In this document: positions 6,652 through 16,016 of the stretch, one piece after another | How positions within the stretch are numbered: position 1 is the stretch's first letter | Layout of the letters: the number at the start of each line of letters is the position of its first letter | From: Aequorivita capsosiphonis DSM 23843 | GTDB taxonomy: Bacteria; Bacteroidota; Bacteroidia; Flavobacteriales; Flavobacteriaceae | Direction: 5' to 3' | Assembly: GCF_000429125.1 (NCBI RefSeq) | Contig: NZ_AUBG01000006.1 | Location: 124,001-188,000 of the forward strand | Length of the DNA: 64,000 nucleotides | Position numbers and translations under genes: made by a program | Notes under the pieces: model-generated | Databases searched by the model: none | What the model was told of the DNA's origin: nothing | What the model saw: only the letters and a program-made list of their open reading frames with translations

Positions 6652-9033
6652 TTAAAAATTATAGCTTAAAACGCCGGCAAAAGATCTTGGATCGGTTTGA
6701 TTAATAAAACGTGTTCTATAGGCATTGTAACCTACTTTGTCAAACACATTGTTCAATAAGAACTGAAGGCTCCAGTTTTTGTTGAACTGGTATTCTGCTT
6801 GAAAGTTTACCAATGTATAGGCATCAACATTAAATGGTTTTTGGCCTGGCACAATACCTTCGTGTGTTACTGGCCCAGAAGACCAATCGTTAATTGGACG
6901 CTCTCCGGTAAAATATACACCCGCACCTACTGAAAGTCCTTCTAAAGGATTGTTTCTAAAAGAATAGTTTGCATAAGCATTAAACGTATGTTTTGGCGTA
7001 TTTAAAGGTGCTGATCCATAAACATAGGAGGAATGTTCTTTATACTGCGCATCAATATAGGCGTAACCTCCAATCAATTCTAAGTTTTCAAGTGGGCGTC
7101 CTGTTAATTCCACTTCTATCCCTTGACGTTGGTCATTTCCACCTTTTGCGTAGTAGAGAATATTGGCCCAGGTTTCATCATAAACAGGAAGATTGATATT
7201 CTTGTTGTTGATTTTATAAAGCGTTAAATTAAATCGCAACCTATCATTAAGCCAAGTGGTTTTAAAACCAGTTTCAAATTGATCGTAACGCTCATTGCCC
7301 AATTCCTCTCCATTTTGCCCCAATCGGGAAGCTGTTCTTGGGTAAGAACTGTTCGTGTAAGAAGCAAAAATATTTACATTTTTAATAGGTGAAACAATAA
7401 TTCCTCCTAATGGATTAAAAGCGTCACTTCGTGTGTTTTCTACTTCTGAAATTGTTTCAGTAGAGCTATAACGTGCCCCTAAAAAGGTTTTTAACCAGCT
7501 ATTCCAAGAAATCACATCTTGAGCAACAAAGCCTAAGGAGTTTGTTTTTCCACCGCTAATATTAGCTTCACCGAGTGTTACATTCGGCAATGTATGTGCG
7601 ATATTTTGATAGACATTAATAGTGTCCACAACTCCAGCAGATTGGCTCATAGTACTAAAATGTGAGGCACGGTAATCAAAACCAACCTGGAAAGTATGTT
7701 TTATAGAACCTGTATAAACATTATCTCCAATCAAGTCAAATTGTAGCACGCTGTTGTTATCATCACGGGTAGAAGTGGAGTAACTACGCTGACGTACATT
7801 GTAAATGGATTCTTCCCCTTCTTTTATAACTTGCCCTAAGCTTGCGCCTTTATCGTTCAACTTTAAAGAAGAGCTATAGAAAGCCCCTTTTAAGGTGAGC
7901 TGCTCGTTTAACTTTCTATCCATTCGAATGGCATAGGTAGTATTTTGAGTGATGGAACGGTCATTTTCAAAGCCCAGAAACTGTGAATGTGGCATGTCGT
8001 AAATAGCATTTACATCATTCTCGCCCAAGTTTACAGTACCTAAATCTGGCGTTCTGCTGTCATAATAATGATCCAATTCTAAAGTTACCTTAGTTTTGTC
8101 ATCGATTTTCCATTCAAAAGAAGGGTTAAAGTAGAAGCTTTCTTTTTGAACCAAACTTCTATAGCTATCGGCTCTTTCCAATGCTCCGTTTAATCGGAAC
8201 CCAAGATTTTTTTCTTTGTTTAGCGGGCCGTAAAAATCGAAGGTTGGTCTAACTTGTCCGTAGCTTCCACCGCGAAGGCTTACGCTTCCTCCTGTAGTAT
8301 ATTTAGGAGTTTTGGTAACGATGTTTATAATCCCTCCTGGACTTCCCAAATCTGTTGCAACACCTTGAGTTATAGCAGCAGTTCCTTTTAAAACCTGGAT
8401 GTTGTCCACACCTTGCATATCGGTCAAGACCCCAACGCCACGGAAATCTGAATTTACGCGAACCCCATTTTTAAGAATAGGAATCCCTCTAAACCCACGG
8501 GAGGACATACTTTCACGTTTGTTGCCATACGTAGCAAAAGTATAAACGCCCGGTACATTTTTAGTGGCTTGAGAAATAGTTAGCGCACCTTGATCTTCAA
8601 TCAATTTTTCGGAGAGTACTGAAATACTTTGAATCTGCTCATACGTTTTTAAAGGTAGTCTTGTTATGGATTCTATTTTATCTGGACGATCGTTACGGTT
8701 TCCAAAAACTTCTACTTGATCTAGTTCATTGTCGAAAGTAAGCTGGAAAGTAATGCCACTTAAAATAGGCTCATTTGGGTTTATGGCTATTGTTGAAGAA
8801 TTATAGCCAACGGCACTTGTGGTTAGTTGCCATTCACCATAAGGAATATTGGAAATTGTAAAGCTACCATCGGCGTCGGCGGCGCCACCCTTTTTTAATT
8901 CTTGTATATATACACTGGCAAAAGGAACGGGATTATTATCTACATCGGTTACAGTTCCAGAGATTTTTGCTACTTCTTGTGCAACCATAAATTGGGCACA
9001 TAGGATGAAAAATAGCGATTGAATGATTTTCAT
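6652..9033 (-). CDS. TonB-dependent siderophore receptor
   Basis: 793 residues. A signal peptide (MKIIQSLFFILCAQFMVAQ) is followed by a CarboxypepD_reg-like beta-sandwich (about 22-105: GTVTDVDNNPVPFASVYIQ), a plug domain (about 125-240: SRGFRGIPILKNGVRVNS, then GSPGGIINIVTKTP) and a 22-strand barrel ending in the usual terminal aromatic (VLSYNF). The plug resembles ferrichrome/hydroxamate-type receptors, so uptake of a ferric siderophore energised by TonB-ExbBD is likely; the exact ligand is not deducible. It is a single-gene unit with a good promoter at 9074-9104. No Fur box was confidently identified. Confidence 0.88.
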   Translation of the reverse strand: MKIIQSLFFILCAQFMVAQEVAKISGTVTDVDNNPVPFASVYIQELKKGGAADADGSFTISNIPYGEWQLTTSAVGYNSSTIAINPNEPILSGITFQLTFDNELDQVEVFGNRNDRPDKIESITRLPLKTYEQIQSISVLSEKLIEDQGALTISQATKNVPGVYTFATYGNKRESMSSRGFRGIPILKNGVRVNSDFRGVGVLTDMQGVDNIQVLKGTAAITQGVATDLGSPGGIINIVTKTPKYTTGGSVSLRGGSYGQVRPTFDFYGPLNKEKNLGFRLNGALERADSYRSLVQKESFYFNPSFEWKIDDKTKVTLELDHYYDSRTPDLGTVNLGENDVNAIYDMPHSQFLGFENDRSITQNTTYAIRMDRKLNEQLTLKGAFYSSSLKLNDKGASLGQVIKEGEESIYNVRQRSYSTSTRDDNNSVLQFDLIGDNVYTGSIKHTFQVGFDYRASHFSTMSQSAGVVDTINVYQNIAHTLPNVTLGEANISGGKTNSLGFVAQDVISWNSWLKTFLGARYSSTETISEVENTRSDAFNPLGGIIVSPIKNVNIFASYTNSSYPRTASRLGQNGEELGNERYDQFETGFKTTWLNDRLRFNLTLYKINNKNINLPVYDETWANILYYAKGGNDQRQGIEVELTGRPLENLELIGGYAYIDAQYKEHSSYVYGSAPLNTPKHTFNAYANYSFRNNPLEGLSVGAGVYFTGERPINDWSSGPVTHEGIVPGQKPFNVDAYTLVNFQAEYQFNKNWSLQFLLNNVFDKVGYNAYRTRFINQTDPRSFAGVLSYNF

Positions 9034-9073
9034 TATTTGATTGTTTTTATTTAGACTGAATTTAAATAGGCGG

Positions 9074-9104
9074 CAAAAATAGAACGAACTTTTATAATTT
9101 CAAA
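9074..9104 (-). promoter_or_regulatory. Promoter of the TonB receptor gene
   Basis: On the minus strand TTTG (complement of 9101-9104), 19-base spacer, TATTTTTG (complement of 9074-9081), a full match to the Bacteroidota -33/-7 pattern. It lies 40 bp before the start codon. Confidence 0.7.
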
Positions 9105-9240
9105 GCTTCTTTAGAACTGTTTTAAATACTATTTTATAAATGCTTGAAAGCAAAATAAATGAGAGTTGAAATTTTTTTGAAAACCAATGCTTTTTCTTTT
9201 TTTTACTGATAAAAACAGCCTTATATTGGTCTTTACTGGG

Positions 9241-9248
9241 TATTTTTG
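9241..9248 (+). promoter_or_regulatory. Candidate -7 box for the SprT-like gene
   Basis: TATTTTTG matches TAnnTTTG and lies 41 bp before the ATG at 9290. A matching -33 box is not evident. Confidence 0.4.
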
Positions 9249-9289
9249 AACTCCTAAAGGAAGAATTAAAACCTCCATGTATAGTATTT

Positions 9290-9886
9290 ATGACAGAAAT
9301 TCTTGAAAAATACATTCCACAAGCTTCCGTGGTACCTGCTTTTGAATTGATAAAAACACATAATGTTCACCTGAAGATTGTGAACGAGCGCGTTACTAGA
9401 CACGGCGATTACCGAAAAATGGCCAATGGGCAGCATCAAATTACCGTGAACGCATCTTTAAACAAATACCGATTTTTAATTACGCTGGTGCATGAAATAG
9501 CCCATTTGGAAGCATTCACGAATTATGGTAGGTTAATAAAACCACATGGGTTAGAATGGAAGCGCACCTTCCAAATATTAATGCTGCCCTATTTAAGACC
9601 AGAAGTTTTTCCCAATCAATTATTGCCACTGTTGGCACGTCATTTTAAAAACCCCAAAGCCTCAAGTGATACCGACGCCGCTCTGGCTCTGGCTTTAAAA
9701 CAGTTTGACCCACCAAACGATAAAAATTATATCTTTGAAATACCATTTGGCAGTCATTTTAGATTGTATAATGGCAAAATATTTAAACGTGGAAAGCAGC
9801 GTGTAAAACGTTTTGAATGTCTGGAGGTGGCCACGGGAAGAACATACCTTTTTAATCCAAATGCGGAAGTAGAGTTTTTGAAATGA
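9290..9886 (+). CDS. SprT-like zinc metalloprotease
   Basis: 198 residues. The zincin motif HEIAH (H68, E69, H72) is in LITLVHEIAHLEAF, and a third histidine is offered by KPHGLEWK (H86), the SprT/Spartan-family arrangement. The C-terminal part has basic residues and FECLEVATGRTYLFNP, where other members carry a zinc ribbon; here only one cysteine is present, so that ribbon is missing or degenerate. Spartan relatives degrade DNA-protein crosslinks in eukaryotes; the role of the bacterial versions is not established. It is a single-gene unit. Confidence 0.8.
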   Translation: MTEILEKYIPQASVVPAFELIKTHNVHLKIVNERVTRHGDYRKMANGQHQITVNASLNKYRFLITLVHEIAHLEAFTNYGRLIKPHGLEWKRTFQILMLPYLRPEVFPNQLLPLLARHFKNPKASSDTDAALALALKQFDPPNDKNYIFEIPFGSHFRLYNGKIFKRGKQRVKRFECLEVATGRTYLFNPNAEVEFLK

Positions 9887-10250
9887 GTTGAGAGTATTTA
9901 GGTGTTGAAAAGATTAATCTTTTAAACTCAAATGAGAATAATAATTTTAAAATGTTGAATAACTTATTAAGGGTTTACCTAGTTTTCACCTAAACTAATA
10001 AACTAATAAACTCCTCAACTTTTAAACTTTTTTAGCTCCTAAAGAGGACCAGATCCTCCTACAAGGTGTAATTGCGATTCCTATACCTATCAGTAGAAGT
10101 AATCTCCTTATAGGTGTTTTAAAATAGCTGTTGCAATTATTAAAGGACACTAATTGAAATAGATAAAAAAAATTAAAGCTATAAATTAACTAGAGAAGTG
10201 CTAGATTGGGAATCTTAACGTATTGACTTCTCAACTCATCGACTATAGAT
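9887..10250. other. Noncoding stretch upstream of manC
   Basis: No gene seen. It is AT-rich with low-complexity segments built on AAACTAATAAACT (about 9985-10030), and it contains repeat copy 2 (10057-10114). Confidence 0.4.
10057..10114. repeat. Dispersed palindromic repeat, copy 2 (degenerate)
   Basis: CCTACAAGG at the left end pairs with CCTTATAGG at the right end. Inside are ATTGCGA and GAAGTAATCTCC, matching copy 1 at 1985-2030 with several changes and an insertion. Confidence 0.55.
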
Positions 10251-11330
10251 ATGAACAAAAACAACTATGCAGTAATTATGGCGGGCGGCATCGGGTCGCG
10301 ATTCTGGCCAGTGAGTACGAAGGAATTTCCAAAGCAATTTCACGATATGTTGGGAACGGGGCAAAGCTTGTTACAAAAGACTTTTTCGAGACTTCAGAAA
10401 ATAATTCCATCGGAAAATATCTATATTCTTACCAATGAAATATATCTGGAGCTTACATTGCAACATTTGCCGCAAATTTCGAAAGAGCAAATAGTTTTAG
10501 AACCTGCCATGCGGAATACGGCGGCTTGTATTTTGCTTTCTGCCTTAAAAGTTCGAAAGGAAAACCCGGACGCATTAATGCTTGTTGCGCCTAGCGACCA
10601 CTGGATTGAAGACGAAAATGCATTCGCGGCAGACGTGCGAGCCTGTTTTGGCGCTGCGCAGCGGGAAGATATCCTCCTTACCTTAGGCATTGAGCCAACT
10701 TTTCCAAATACAGGCTATGGTTATATTGAAAGTGATAAAAACGATCCTTCTATAATTACAAAAGTGCAGCAGTTTCGGGAAAAGCCGGACTATAAAACAG
10801 CCAAAAAATTTCTTACTGCTGGAAACTTTCTTTGGAATGCAGGAATTTTTATTTGGAGCGCAGAAAGTATTATAAACTCCTTTGAAAAATATTTGCCCGA
10901 AATGACTTCCCTTTTCTTAAGTGGAATAGATGCTTTAAACACTTCCAAAGAAAAGAGTTTTGTAGATAATAATTATCCCAAAGCAGAAAATATCTCCATA
11001 GATTATGGAATTTTAGAGAAGGCGGAGAATGTTTTTGTGAAAAGAGCCAGCTTTGATTGGAACGATTTGGGAACTTGGGGAGCCCTGCACGAAAGGTTGG
11101 AAAAAGACGATTCAAAAAATGCTATTGTTAATGCAGAAACTTATTTAGATAATTCAAAAAATAATATGATCTTCACAGCATCTAAAAAGTTGGTTATTTT
11201 AGATGGAATTGACGATTATATTGTAGTAGATAATGAGGATGTGCTCTTGCTTTTTCCAAAGCAAAAAGAGCAGGAAATAAAAGAGTTATTGAAAGTGGTT
11301 TCAGATAAATTCGATAAAAAATATTTATAA
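10251..11330 (+). CDS. manC: Mannose-1-phosphate guanylyltransferase
   Basis: 359 residues. It makes GDP-mannose from mannose-1-phosphate and GTP, feeding glycan and lipopolysaccharide synthesis. The nucleotidyltransferase signature is at the N-terminus (AGGIGSRFWPVSTKEFPKQF, residues 11-30); VAPSDHWIED near residue 110 gives the metal-binding region, and REKPDYKTAKKF the product-binding loop; NAGIFIWSAESI and WNDLGTWGALHE follow. There is no C-terminal phosphomannose isomerase domain, so this is the short monofunctional type. Its stop codon overlaps the ATG of the next gene by one base, indicating cotranscription. Confidence 0.92.
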   Translation: MNKNNYAVIMAGGIGSRFWPVSTKEFPKQFHDMLGTGQSLLQKTFSRLQKIIPSENIYILTNEIYLELTLQHLPQISKEQIVLEPAMRNTAACILLSALKVRKENPDALMLVAPSDHWIEDENAFAADVRACFGAAQREDILLTLGIEPTFPNTGYGYIESDKNDPSIITKVQQFREKPDYKTAKKFLTAGNFLWNAGIFIWSAESIINSFEKYLPEMTSLFLSGIDALNTSKEKSFVDNNYPKAENISIDYGILEKAENVFVKRASFDWNDLGTWGALHERLEKDDSKNAIVNAETYLDNSKNNMIFTASKKLVILDGIDDYIVVDNEDVLLLFPKQKEQEIKELLKVVSDKFDKKYL

Positions 11331-12766
11331 TGAGTACATCAGGTAATAAGGATGACATTAATATAACTCCAAATGATGAAGAATTTGAAAATGTAAAACT
11401 CAATACTTGGGAGAGCATAAAAAAATTCTTGATTGAGCTTTTTGACATTCGTTCAGATACTGACCGTGATGCGACCATAGATGCTGTAAAGAAGGATATT
11501 TCATTTAAAGGACACACAGCCTGGATTCTTATCTTCTCTATTTTTGTGGCCTCCATAGGGCTTAACGTTAGTAGTACGGCAGTAGTGATTGGAGCGATGC
11601 TTATATCGCCTTTAATGGGACCGATAGTTGGTATTGGTCTTTCTGTAGCCATTAATGATGTTGAAACTTTAAAACGCTCTTTAATAAACCTTGGAGTAAT
11701 GGTTTTTTTAAGTGTGCTTACCGCTTTTCTCTATTTTAAGCTTTCCCCACTAACCGAAGAAACACCAGAACTTATTGCTAGAACCTATCCTACTATTCTG
11801 GATGTGTTAATTGCAATATTCGGTGGGCTAGGCTTGATAGTAGCAAAAACAAAAAGTGGAACTATTGCCAGTGTTATTTTTGGGGTTGCGATTGCCACAG
11901 CGTTGATGCCACCTTTGTGTACCGTAGGTTATGGGCTCGCAGTGGGTAGTGGAGAATATGCGCTTGGGGCGATGTATTTATTTTCTATAAACGCTGTTTT
12001 TATTGCGCTTTCCACCTTTATTGTTTCAAAAATTTTACGATTTCCGTTGGTGCGTTATGCCAATAGCAAACGCCGAAGAAGAACTGCGCAGATTGCCTCT
12101 GCTATAGCAATTGCAGTGATGGTGCCCAGCATCTATCTTTTTATTAATCTTTTGGATCAACAAGTTTTTGAAAACAAAACGAGGGATTTTGTAAGGACTA
12201 TTATTAAGTATGAAGGTGCCGAAGTAGTCAAGTTCACACATGATTATAAATCGAAAAATATTGATGTTTATTTAATTGGACGGCCTGTGCCGCAAAACAA
12301 AATAAATGATTGGTTAGCTGAACTTGAAAAAACAGAGAGTTTGGAACAAACACATCTTCGCATCTATCAAGGGGCAGACCAATCAGGAGAAATGGCGGCA
12401 AAGCTTTCAGGTGAAATTAAGGCAGGAATATTGGAAGATTTATACGTAAAGAACGAACAGATAATTCAGGGTAAGGACGAGAAGATTCGGTTTTTAGAAA
12501 ATCAGGTCGCACTTATGAAAGTTAGAAATGTGCCTTTTAAACAGTTGAGTGAAGAACTCAAGATAAATTATGAAAACGTAGAGACTTTTAGTTTTTCAAA
12601 TAAAATTACTACCAACTTTCAGAAAATGGATACCTTGCCTGTAATAAACATTGGCTGGAAAAAAGATATATCAGCTAAAGAAAAAAAGAAAGAATTGAAG
12701 AAAATCGAGAATTGGTTAAAATATAAACTGAAATTGGATACCCTTCAGGTTTTGGAATATCAGTAG
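11330..12766 (+). CDS. TIGR00341/DUF389 family inner membrane protein
   Basis: 478 residues. A cytoplasmic N-terminus of about 60 residues is followed by a block of membrane segments from about residue 65 to 275, including GHTAWILIFSIFVASIGLNV, SSTAVVIGAMLISPLMGPIV and IASVIFGVAIATALMPP, the hallmark core of the DUF389 family. The C-terminal 200 residues are soluble, with a predicted coiled coil around 370-395 (NEQIIQGKDEKIRFLENQV). Function of the family is unknown. It overlaps manC by one base and runs convergently into the ABC transporter gene four bases after its stop. Confidence 0.8.
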   Translation: MSTSGNKDDINITPNDEEFENVKLNTWESIKKFLIELFDIRSDTDRDATIDAVKKDISFKGHTAWILIFSIFVASIGLNVSSTAVVIGAMLISPLMGPIVGIGLSVAINDVETLKRSLINLGVMVFLSVLTAFLYFKLSPLTEETPELIARTYPTILDVLIAIFGGLGLIVAKTKSGTIASVIFGVAIATALMPPLCTVGYGLAVGSGEYALGAMYLFSINAVFIALSTFIVSKILRFPLVRYANSKRRRRTAQIASAIAIAVMVPSIYLFINLLDQQVFENKTRDFVRTIIKYEGAEVVKFTHDYKSKNIDVYLIGRPVPQNKINDWLAELEKTESLEQTHLRIYQGADQSGEMAAKLSGEIKAGILEDLYVKNEQIIQGKDEKIRFLENQVALMKVRNVPFKQLSEELKINYENVETFSFSNKITTNFQKMDTLPVINIGWKKDISAKEKKKELKKIENWLKYKLKLDTLQVLEYQ

Positions 12767-12770
12767 TTTT

Positions 12771-13535
12771 TTATCCTTCTTTTAGCTGTACTTCACGGAT
12801 TTTTTTGAAAAGATTTGAGGAATACACAAAACTAGTGACGTCTTCATTATCGGTTTTAAAGATCTCTTCGTTATCTCCTTGCCAAACTAATTTACCGTTT
12901 TTAAGTAGCACTACTTTTTGACCTATTTCCATCACGGAGTTCATGTCGTGTGTTACGACAATTGTAGTAATATCATACTCGTGCGTAATTTCTTGAATTA
13001 GATTATCTATCAAAGTGGCTGTCTTAGGGTCAAGACCTGAGTTAGGCTCATCACAGAATAGATATTTTGGCTGATTTACAATAGCGCGAGCAATTGAAAC
13101 TCGTTTTTGCATCCCTCCAGAAATTTCTGCTGGAAACTTTTTATTTACGTTCTCAAGGTTTACACGTTTTAGAACTTCATTTACGCGTGCTACCATATCA
13201 GATTTCTTCTGTTTTGTAAACATGCGTAATGGGAACATCACGTTCTCTTCAATATTCATAGAATCAAAGAGGGCTCCACCTTGAAATAGCATACCTATTT
13301 CTTCGCGTAGCTTTCGTTGCTTGTCATCATCCATGTCTTGGATGGCTTCGTTTTCATAATAAATACGGCCTTGTTCAGGTTTAAAGAGACCGATAAGACA
13401 TTTCAGCAAAACGGACTTACCGCTACCACTTCTACCTATAATTAAATTGGTTTTTCCCTTGTCAAATTCAGTGGAAATTCCTTTTAGGATCTCTTCGTCC
13501 CCAAAACTTTTATGTACGTCTTCAATTTTTATCAT
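12771..13535 (-). CDS. MlaF-like ABC transporter ATP-binding protein
   Basis: 254 residues from the ATG at 13535, chosen because it begins MIKIEDVHKSFG and overlaps the permease stop as ATGA; a reading extending to 13595 is less likely. Walker A GRSGSGKS is at residues 34-41, the signature ISGGMQKRVS in the middle, Walker B YLFCDEP then NSGLDP, and a switch histidine in VVTHD. With the neighbouring permease it forms an Mla/MCE-type transporter that moves phospholipids between membranes. The substrate-binding MCE protein is not in the window, so it must be encoded elsewhere. Confidence 0.9.
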   Translation of the reverse strand: MIKIEDVHKSFGDEEILKGISTEFDKGKTNLIIGRSGSGKSVLLKCLIGLFKPEQGRIYYENEAIQDMDDDKQRKLREEIGMLFQGGALFDSMNIEENVMFPLRMFTKQKKSDMVARVNEVLKRVNLENVNKKFPAEISGGMQKRVSIARAIVNQPKYLFCDEPNSGLDPKTATLIDNLIQEITHEYDITTIVVTHDMNSVMEIGQKVVLLKNGKLVWQGDNEEIFKTDNEDVTSFVYSSNLFKKIREVQLKEG

Positions 13536-14272
13536 GAGCTTAAAAGAAGTTGGGTTATTATAAAGTTTGAAGCAATAATAAGAACACTGGTCCAAACAAA
13601 GGAATTTGTGCTGGCCTTACCTACTTCTAAGGAGCCACCTTTCATATAAAATCCTTGCCAAGAAGGAACTGTTGCTAGAATGAAAGCAAAAACGAAGGTC
13701 TTAAAAAACGCATAAAATAGTTGATAAGGTATAAAATCCTGCTGTACTCCAGCTATAAAGTCTGATGAACTGCTAAAACCACCATACACGCCTGCAACCC
13801 AACCGCCTAAAATCCCAAGGAACATAGCGATTACTATTAAGAAAGGGTAGAACATTAAAGCAACTATTTTTGGAAAAACTAAATAGTTTAGCGAGTTGAC
13901 TCCCATTACTTCCAAGGCGTCAATTTGTTCTGTAACGCGCATAGAGCCGATACTAGAAGTGATAAACGATCCAACTTTCCCCGCCATAATAATAGAAATA
14001 AATGTAGGGGCAAATTCCAATATTACAGATTGCCTGGTGGCAAAACCAATTAAAGTATCAGGAATAATAGGGTTATCCATGTTTAATGCAGTTTGGATTG
14101 CAACAACCCCGCCCACAAAAAAGGAGATAAACGAAACGATGCCTAATGAGCTGATAATCAGGTCGTTAATTTCCTTAAAAATCAAATGCTTTAAAACCGA
14201 CGTTTTGGTAAAACTACCAAACACCTTCTTAAGCATTAAAAAATAAGATCCAATATCTTGTATATACTTCAT
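13532..14272 (-). CDS. MlaE-like ABC transporter permease
   Basis: 246 residues with five or six hydrophobic segments and the MlaE core: FFVGGVVAIQTALNM near residue 50, then SVILEFAPTFISIIMAGKVG and ITSSIGSMRVTEQIDALEVM. This is the membrane subunit of an MCE-type lipid transporter, whose role is to keep outer membrane lipid asymmetry. Its TGA shares bases with the ATG of the ATPase gene (13532-13535), so they form a tight two-gene operon. Confidence 0.9.
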   Translation of the reverse strand: MKYIQDIGSYFLMLKKVFGSFTKTSVLKHLIFKEINDLIISSLGIVSFISFFVGGVVAIQTALNMDNPIIPDTLIGFATRQSVILEFAPTFISIIMAGKVGSFITSSIGSMRVTEQIDALEVMGVNSLNYLVFPKIVALMFYPFLIVIAMFLGILGGWVAGVYGGFSSSSDFIAGVQQDFIPYQLFYAFFKTFVFAFILATVPSWQGFYMKGGSLEVGKASTNSFVWTSVLIIASNFIITQLLLSS

Positions 14273-14633
14273 AAAAACGATAGCTACGGCTAAAATACTA
14301 AAATTACAGCACTGAAATCAAAAAAGCGCGTTAAGAAAAAAGATTTCGACGGATAGTTGGTAGACGGTAGTCTTTGGTCCGTAGTCGGTAGCGAGACAGT
14401 GCTGTAAATTAGCGACAAAATTTCATCTTCAATGTAGTTGCTTGAGCTCCAGCGTAAACATTCTAAACCAAAATATTAAATCGATTAACAATCAAAGGTG
14501 GTTGCGTGAATTTCATCGCAGCCAAGCCTTATCTATCGTAATATTAAATAGGTTAACAGTCAAAGGTGGTTGAGTGAATTTCAGCGTGCGCAGCAAAGCT
14601 GAAATTAGTACCGAAACCTGCAACCTTGTTCAT
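14273..14633. other. Noncoding stretch with repeats
   Basis: No gene seen. It contains low-complexity GGTAGTC-type DNA (14350-14392) and a 44 bp direct repeat (listed separately). Just before the phosphatase stop, TTTCAGC...GCTGAAAT at 14579-14604 is a small inverted repeat. Confidence 0.5.
14472..14583 (+). repeat. 44 bp direct repeat, two copies 68 bp apart
   Basis: The copies are 14472-14515 and 14540-14583. They share AATATTAAAT, then GATTAACAATCAAAGGTGGT versus GGTTAACAGTCAAAGGTGGT, then TTG(C/A)GTGAATTTCA, with about five mismatches. A weaker third match (GATCAACGGTGGCTGAGTG) is at 15951-15969, beyond the phosphatase gene. Confidence 0.7.
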
Positions 14634-15743
14634 CTATTTCGCCAAAAGCGCTTTCATTTTATGATAAATCTCGTTGCTTTCATAAATTCCGTTGAAAAGT
14701 GAAGCTCCAGGACCTTCTGCAAAAACAGGAACCATAGTTCCAGAGTGACCTGTTGTGGAAAAAGTAGGTTTAATTTTATTGTAATTTTTACCATCGGTAG
14801 CAAGTGTAAAACCGCCAGTTTCGTGATCAGCGGTTACAATTACAAGAGTTTCTCCGTCTTTTTTGGCGAAATCCAAAACTTCCCCAATGGTTTTGTCAAA
14901 ATCCAAAAGCTCTTCAATTAAATAGTCGGCATCGTTGGCATGACCGCCCCAGTCTATCTGGCTACCTTCAACCATCAGGAAAAACCCTTTTTCGTTTTTA
15001 GATAATTTTTCTAGTGCCAGTTTTGTGGCATTTGGCAAAAAATCACCTCGACCTTCGCTCATTTTTGGCATTCCGTCTTCAGCAAGAAGGATTATTTCAT
15101 TGTTTCTACTTGGAGTTTTTGGAAGTTTATCAGTAAAGACATCATATCCTTTTGCTTTCATATCATCTAAAAGATTTTCTCCATCTTTTCTATCGTTGAA
15201 AAACTTTAACCCACCGCCTGCGAAAAAGTTGACGCCGCTGTTAGGTGCAAAAGCGGTAATATCTTCATAAAATCTTCGCGATTTTACGTGCGCATAAAAA
15301 CTTGCAGGCGTTGCGTGTTGAATGGAAGAAGTGGCAACAATCCCAGTGCTATAACCTTCTTTTGAAAGTTGTTCCACGATTGTTGGCACGGCAATAGTGT
15401 CTTTGTCAACGCCGATTGCGCCGTTATATGTTTTTACTCCAGCGGAAAAAACCGTAGCTCCAGCTGCAGAATCGGTAACCAAGTCGCTTGAAGATGAGGT
15501 TTTGCTGAGTCCAATGGTGTTAAAGCGTTCAAAATTTGGCTTTCCATCTTTTTTATAATAAATAGCAGCAGAAACCTGACTCAAGCCCATTCCGTCACCA
15601 ATAAGAAGGACGATGTTCTTTGGTTTTCTTACTTCAGAAGAAACAGCTGAAACAGTATTGTCACTAACTTTTACTGAAATGCAAGATGTTGTAATTACGG
15701 AAAATGATAAGAGAAGCGCGAGAAGGGAAAGCTTAAAATTCAT
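14634..15743 (-). CDS. Alkaline phosphatase (lipoprotein)
   Basis: 369 residues. The signal peptide ends in a lipobox, TTSC (Cys21). The PhoA-family metal centre is visible: LLIGDGMG with D50; VTDSAAGATVFSAG with the nucleophile S92; EGSQIDWGGHANDAD supplying Asp/His ligands; and VTADHETGG near residues 304-312. It hydrolyses phosphate monoesters outside the cytoplasm, releasing phosphate. It is monocistronic, with a -7-like box 29 bp upstream. A phosphate-starvation box was not recognised. Confidence 0.92.
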   Translation of the reverse strand: MNFKLSLLALLLSFSVITTSCISVKVSDNTVSAVSSEVRKPKNIVLLIGDGMGLSQVSAAIYYKKDGKPNFERFNTIGLSKTSSSSDLVTDSAAGATVFSAGVKTYNGAIGVDKDTIAVPTIVEQLSKEGYSTGIVATSSIQHATPASFYAHVKSRRFYEDITAFAPNSGVNFFAGGGLKFFNDRKDGENLLDDMKAKGYDVFTDKLPKTPSRNNEIILLAEDGMPKMSEGRGDFLPNATKLALEKLSKNEKGFFLMVEGSQIDWGGHANDADYLIEELLDFDKTIGEVLDFAKKDGETLVIVTADHETGGFTLATDGKNYNKIKPTFSTTGHSGTMVPVFAEGPGASLFNGIYESNEIYHKMKALLAK

Positions 15744-15771
15744 TGTAGTTTGTTTTTATTGCAAAAATAGG

Positions 15772-15779
15772 CAATATAA
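15772..15779 (-). promoter_or_regulatory. Candidate -7 box for the alkaline phosphatase gene
   Basis: On the minus strand this reads TATTTTTG, matching TAnnTTTG, 29 bp before the start codon. No matching -33 box was found, and the hexamer repeat begins where it would lie. Confidence 0.45.
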
Positions 15780-15791
15780 TAGATTTTGAAA

Positions 15792-15845
15792 TGAAGTTGA
15801 AGTTGAAGATGAAGTTGAAGGTGAAATCGAAATCGAAATCGAAAA
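15792..15845 (+). repeat. Nine tandem hexamers (TGAAGT/CGAAAT)
   Basis: Nine consecutive 6 bp units: TGAAGT twice, TGAAGA, TGAAGT, TGAAGG, TGAAAT, CGAAAT twice, CGAAAA. The array overlaps the region expected to carry the -33 box of the phosphatase gene. Confidence 0.85.
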
Positions 15846-16016
15846 TGATAAAAAAGTTGGCAGTTGCAGTTGGCAGCCCCAGTAATTTAAAATCTAAATC
15901 AGAAAATTCTATTTCTAATTAAACAGGGCTAAAATAGAAAAGTAAATTCTGATCAACGGTGGCTGAGTGTTTTGAAAGCAGACCATTTATATATATTGAG
16001 AGGAATAGGTAAACTT

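Noticed and set aside
9100-9315. Minus-strand open frame of 71 codons between the TonB receptor and SprT-like genes
   Set aside because: AT-rich low-complexity translation overlapping promoters; no protein features.
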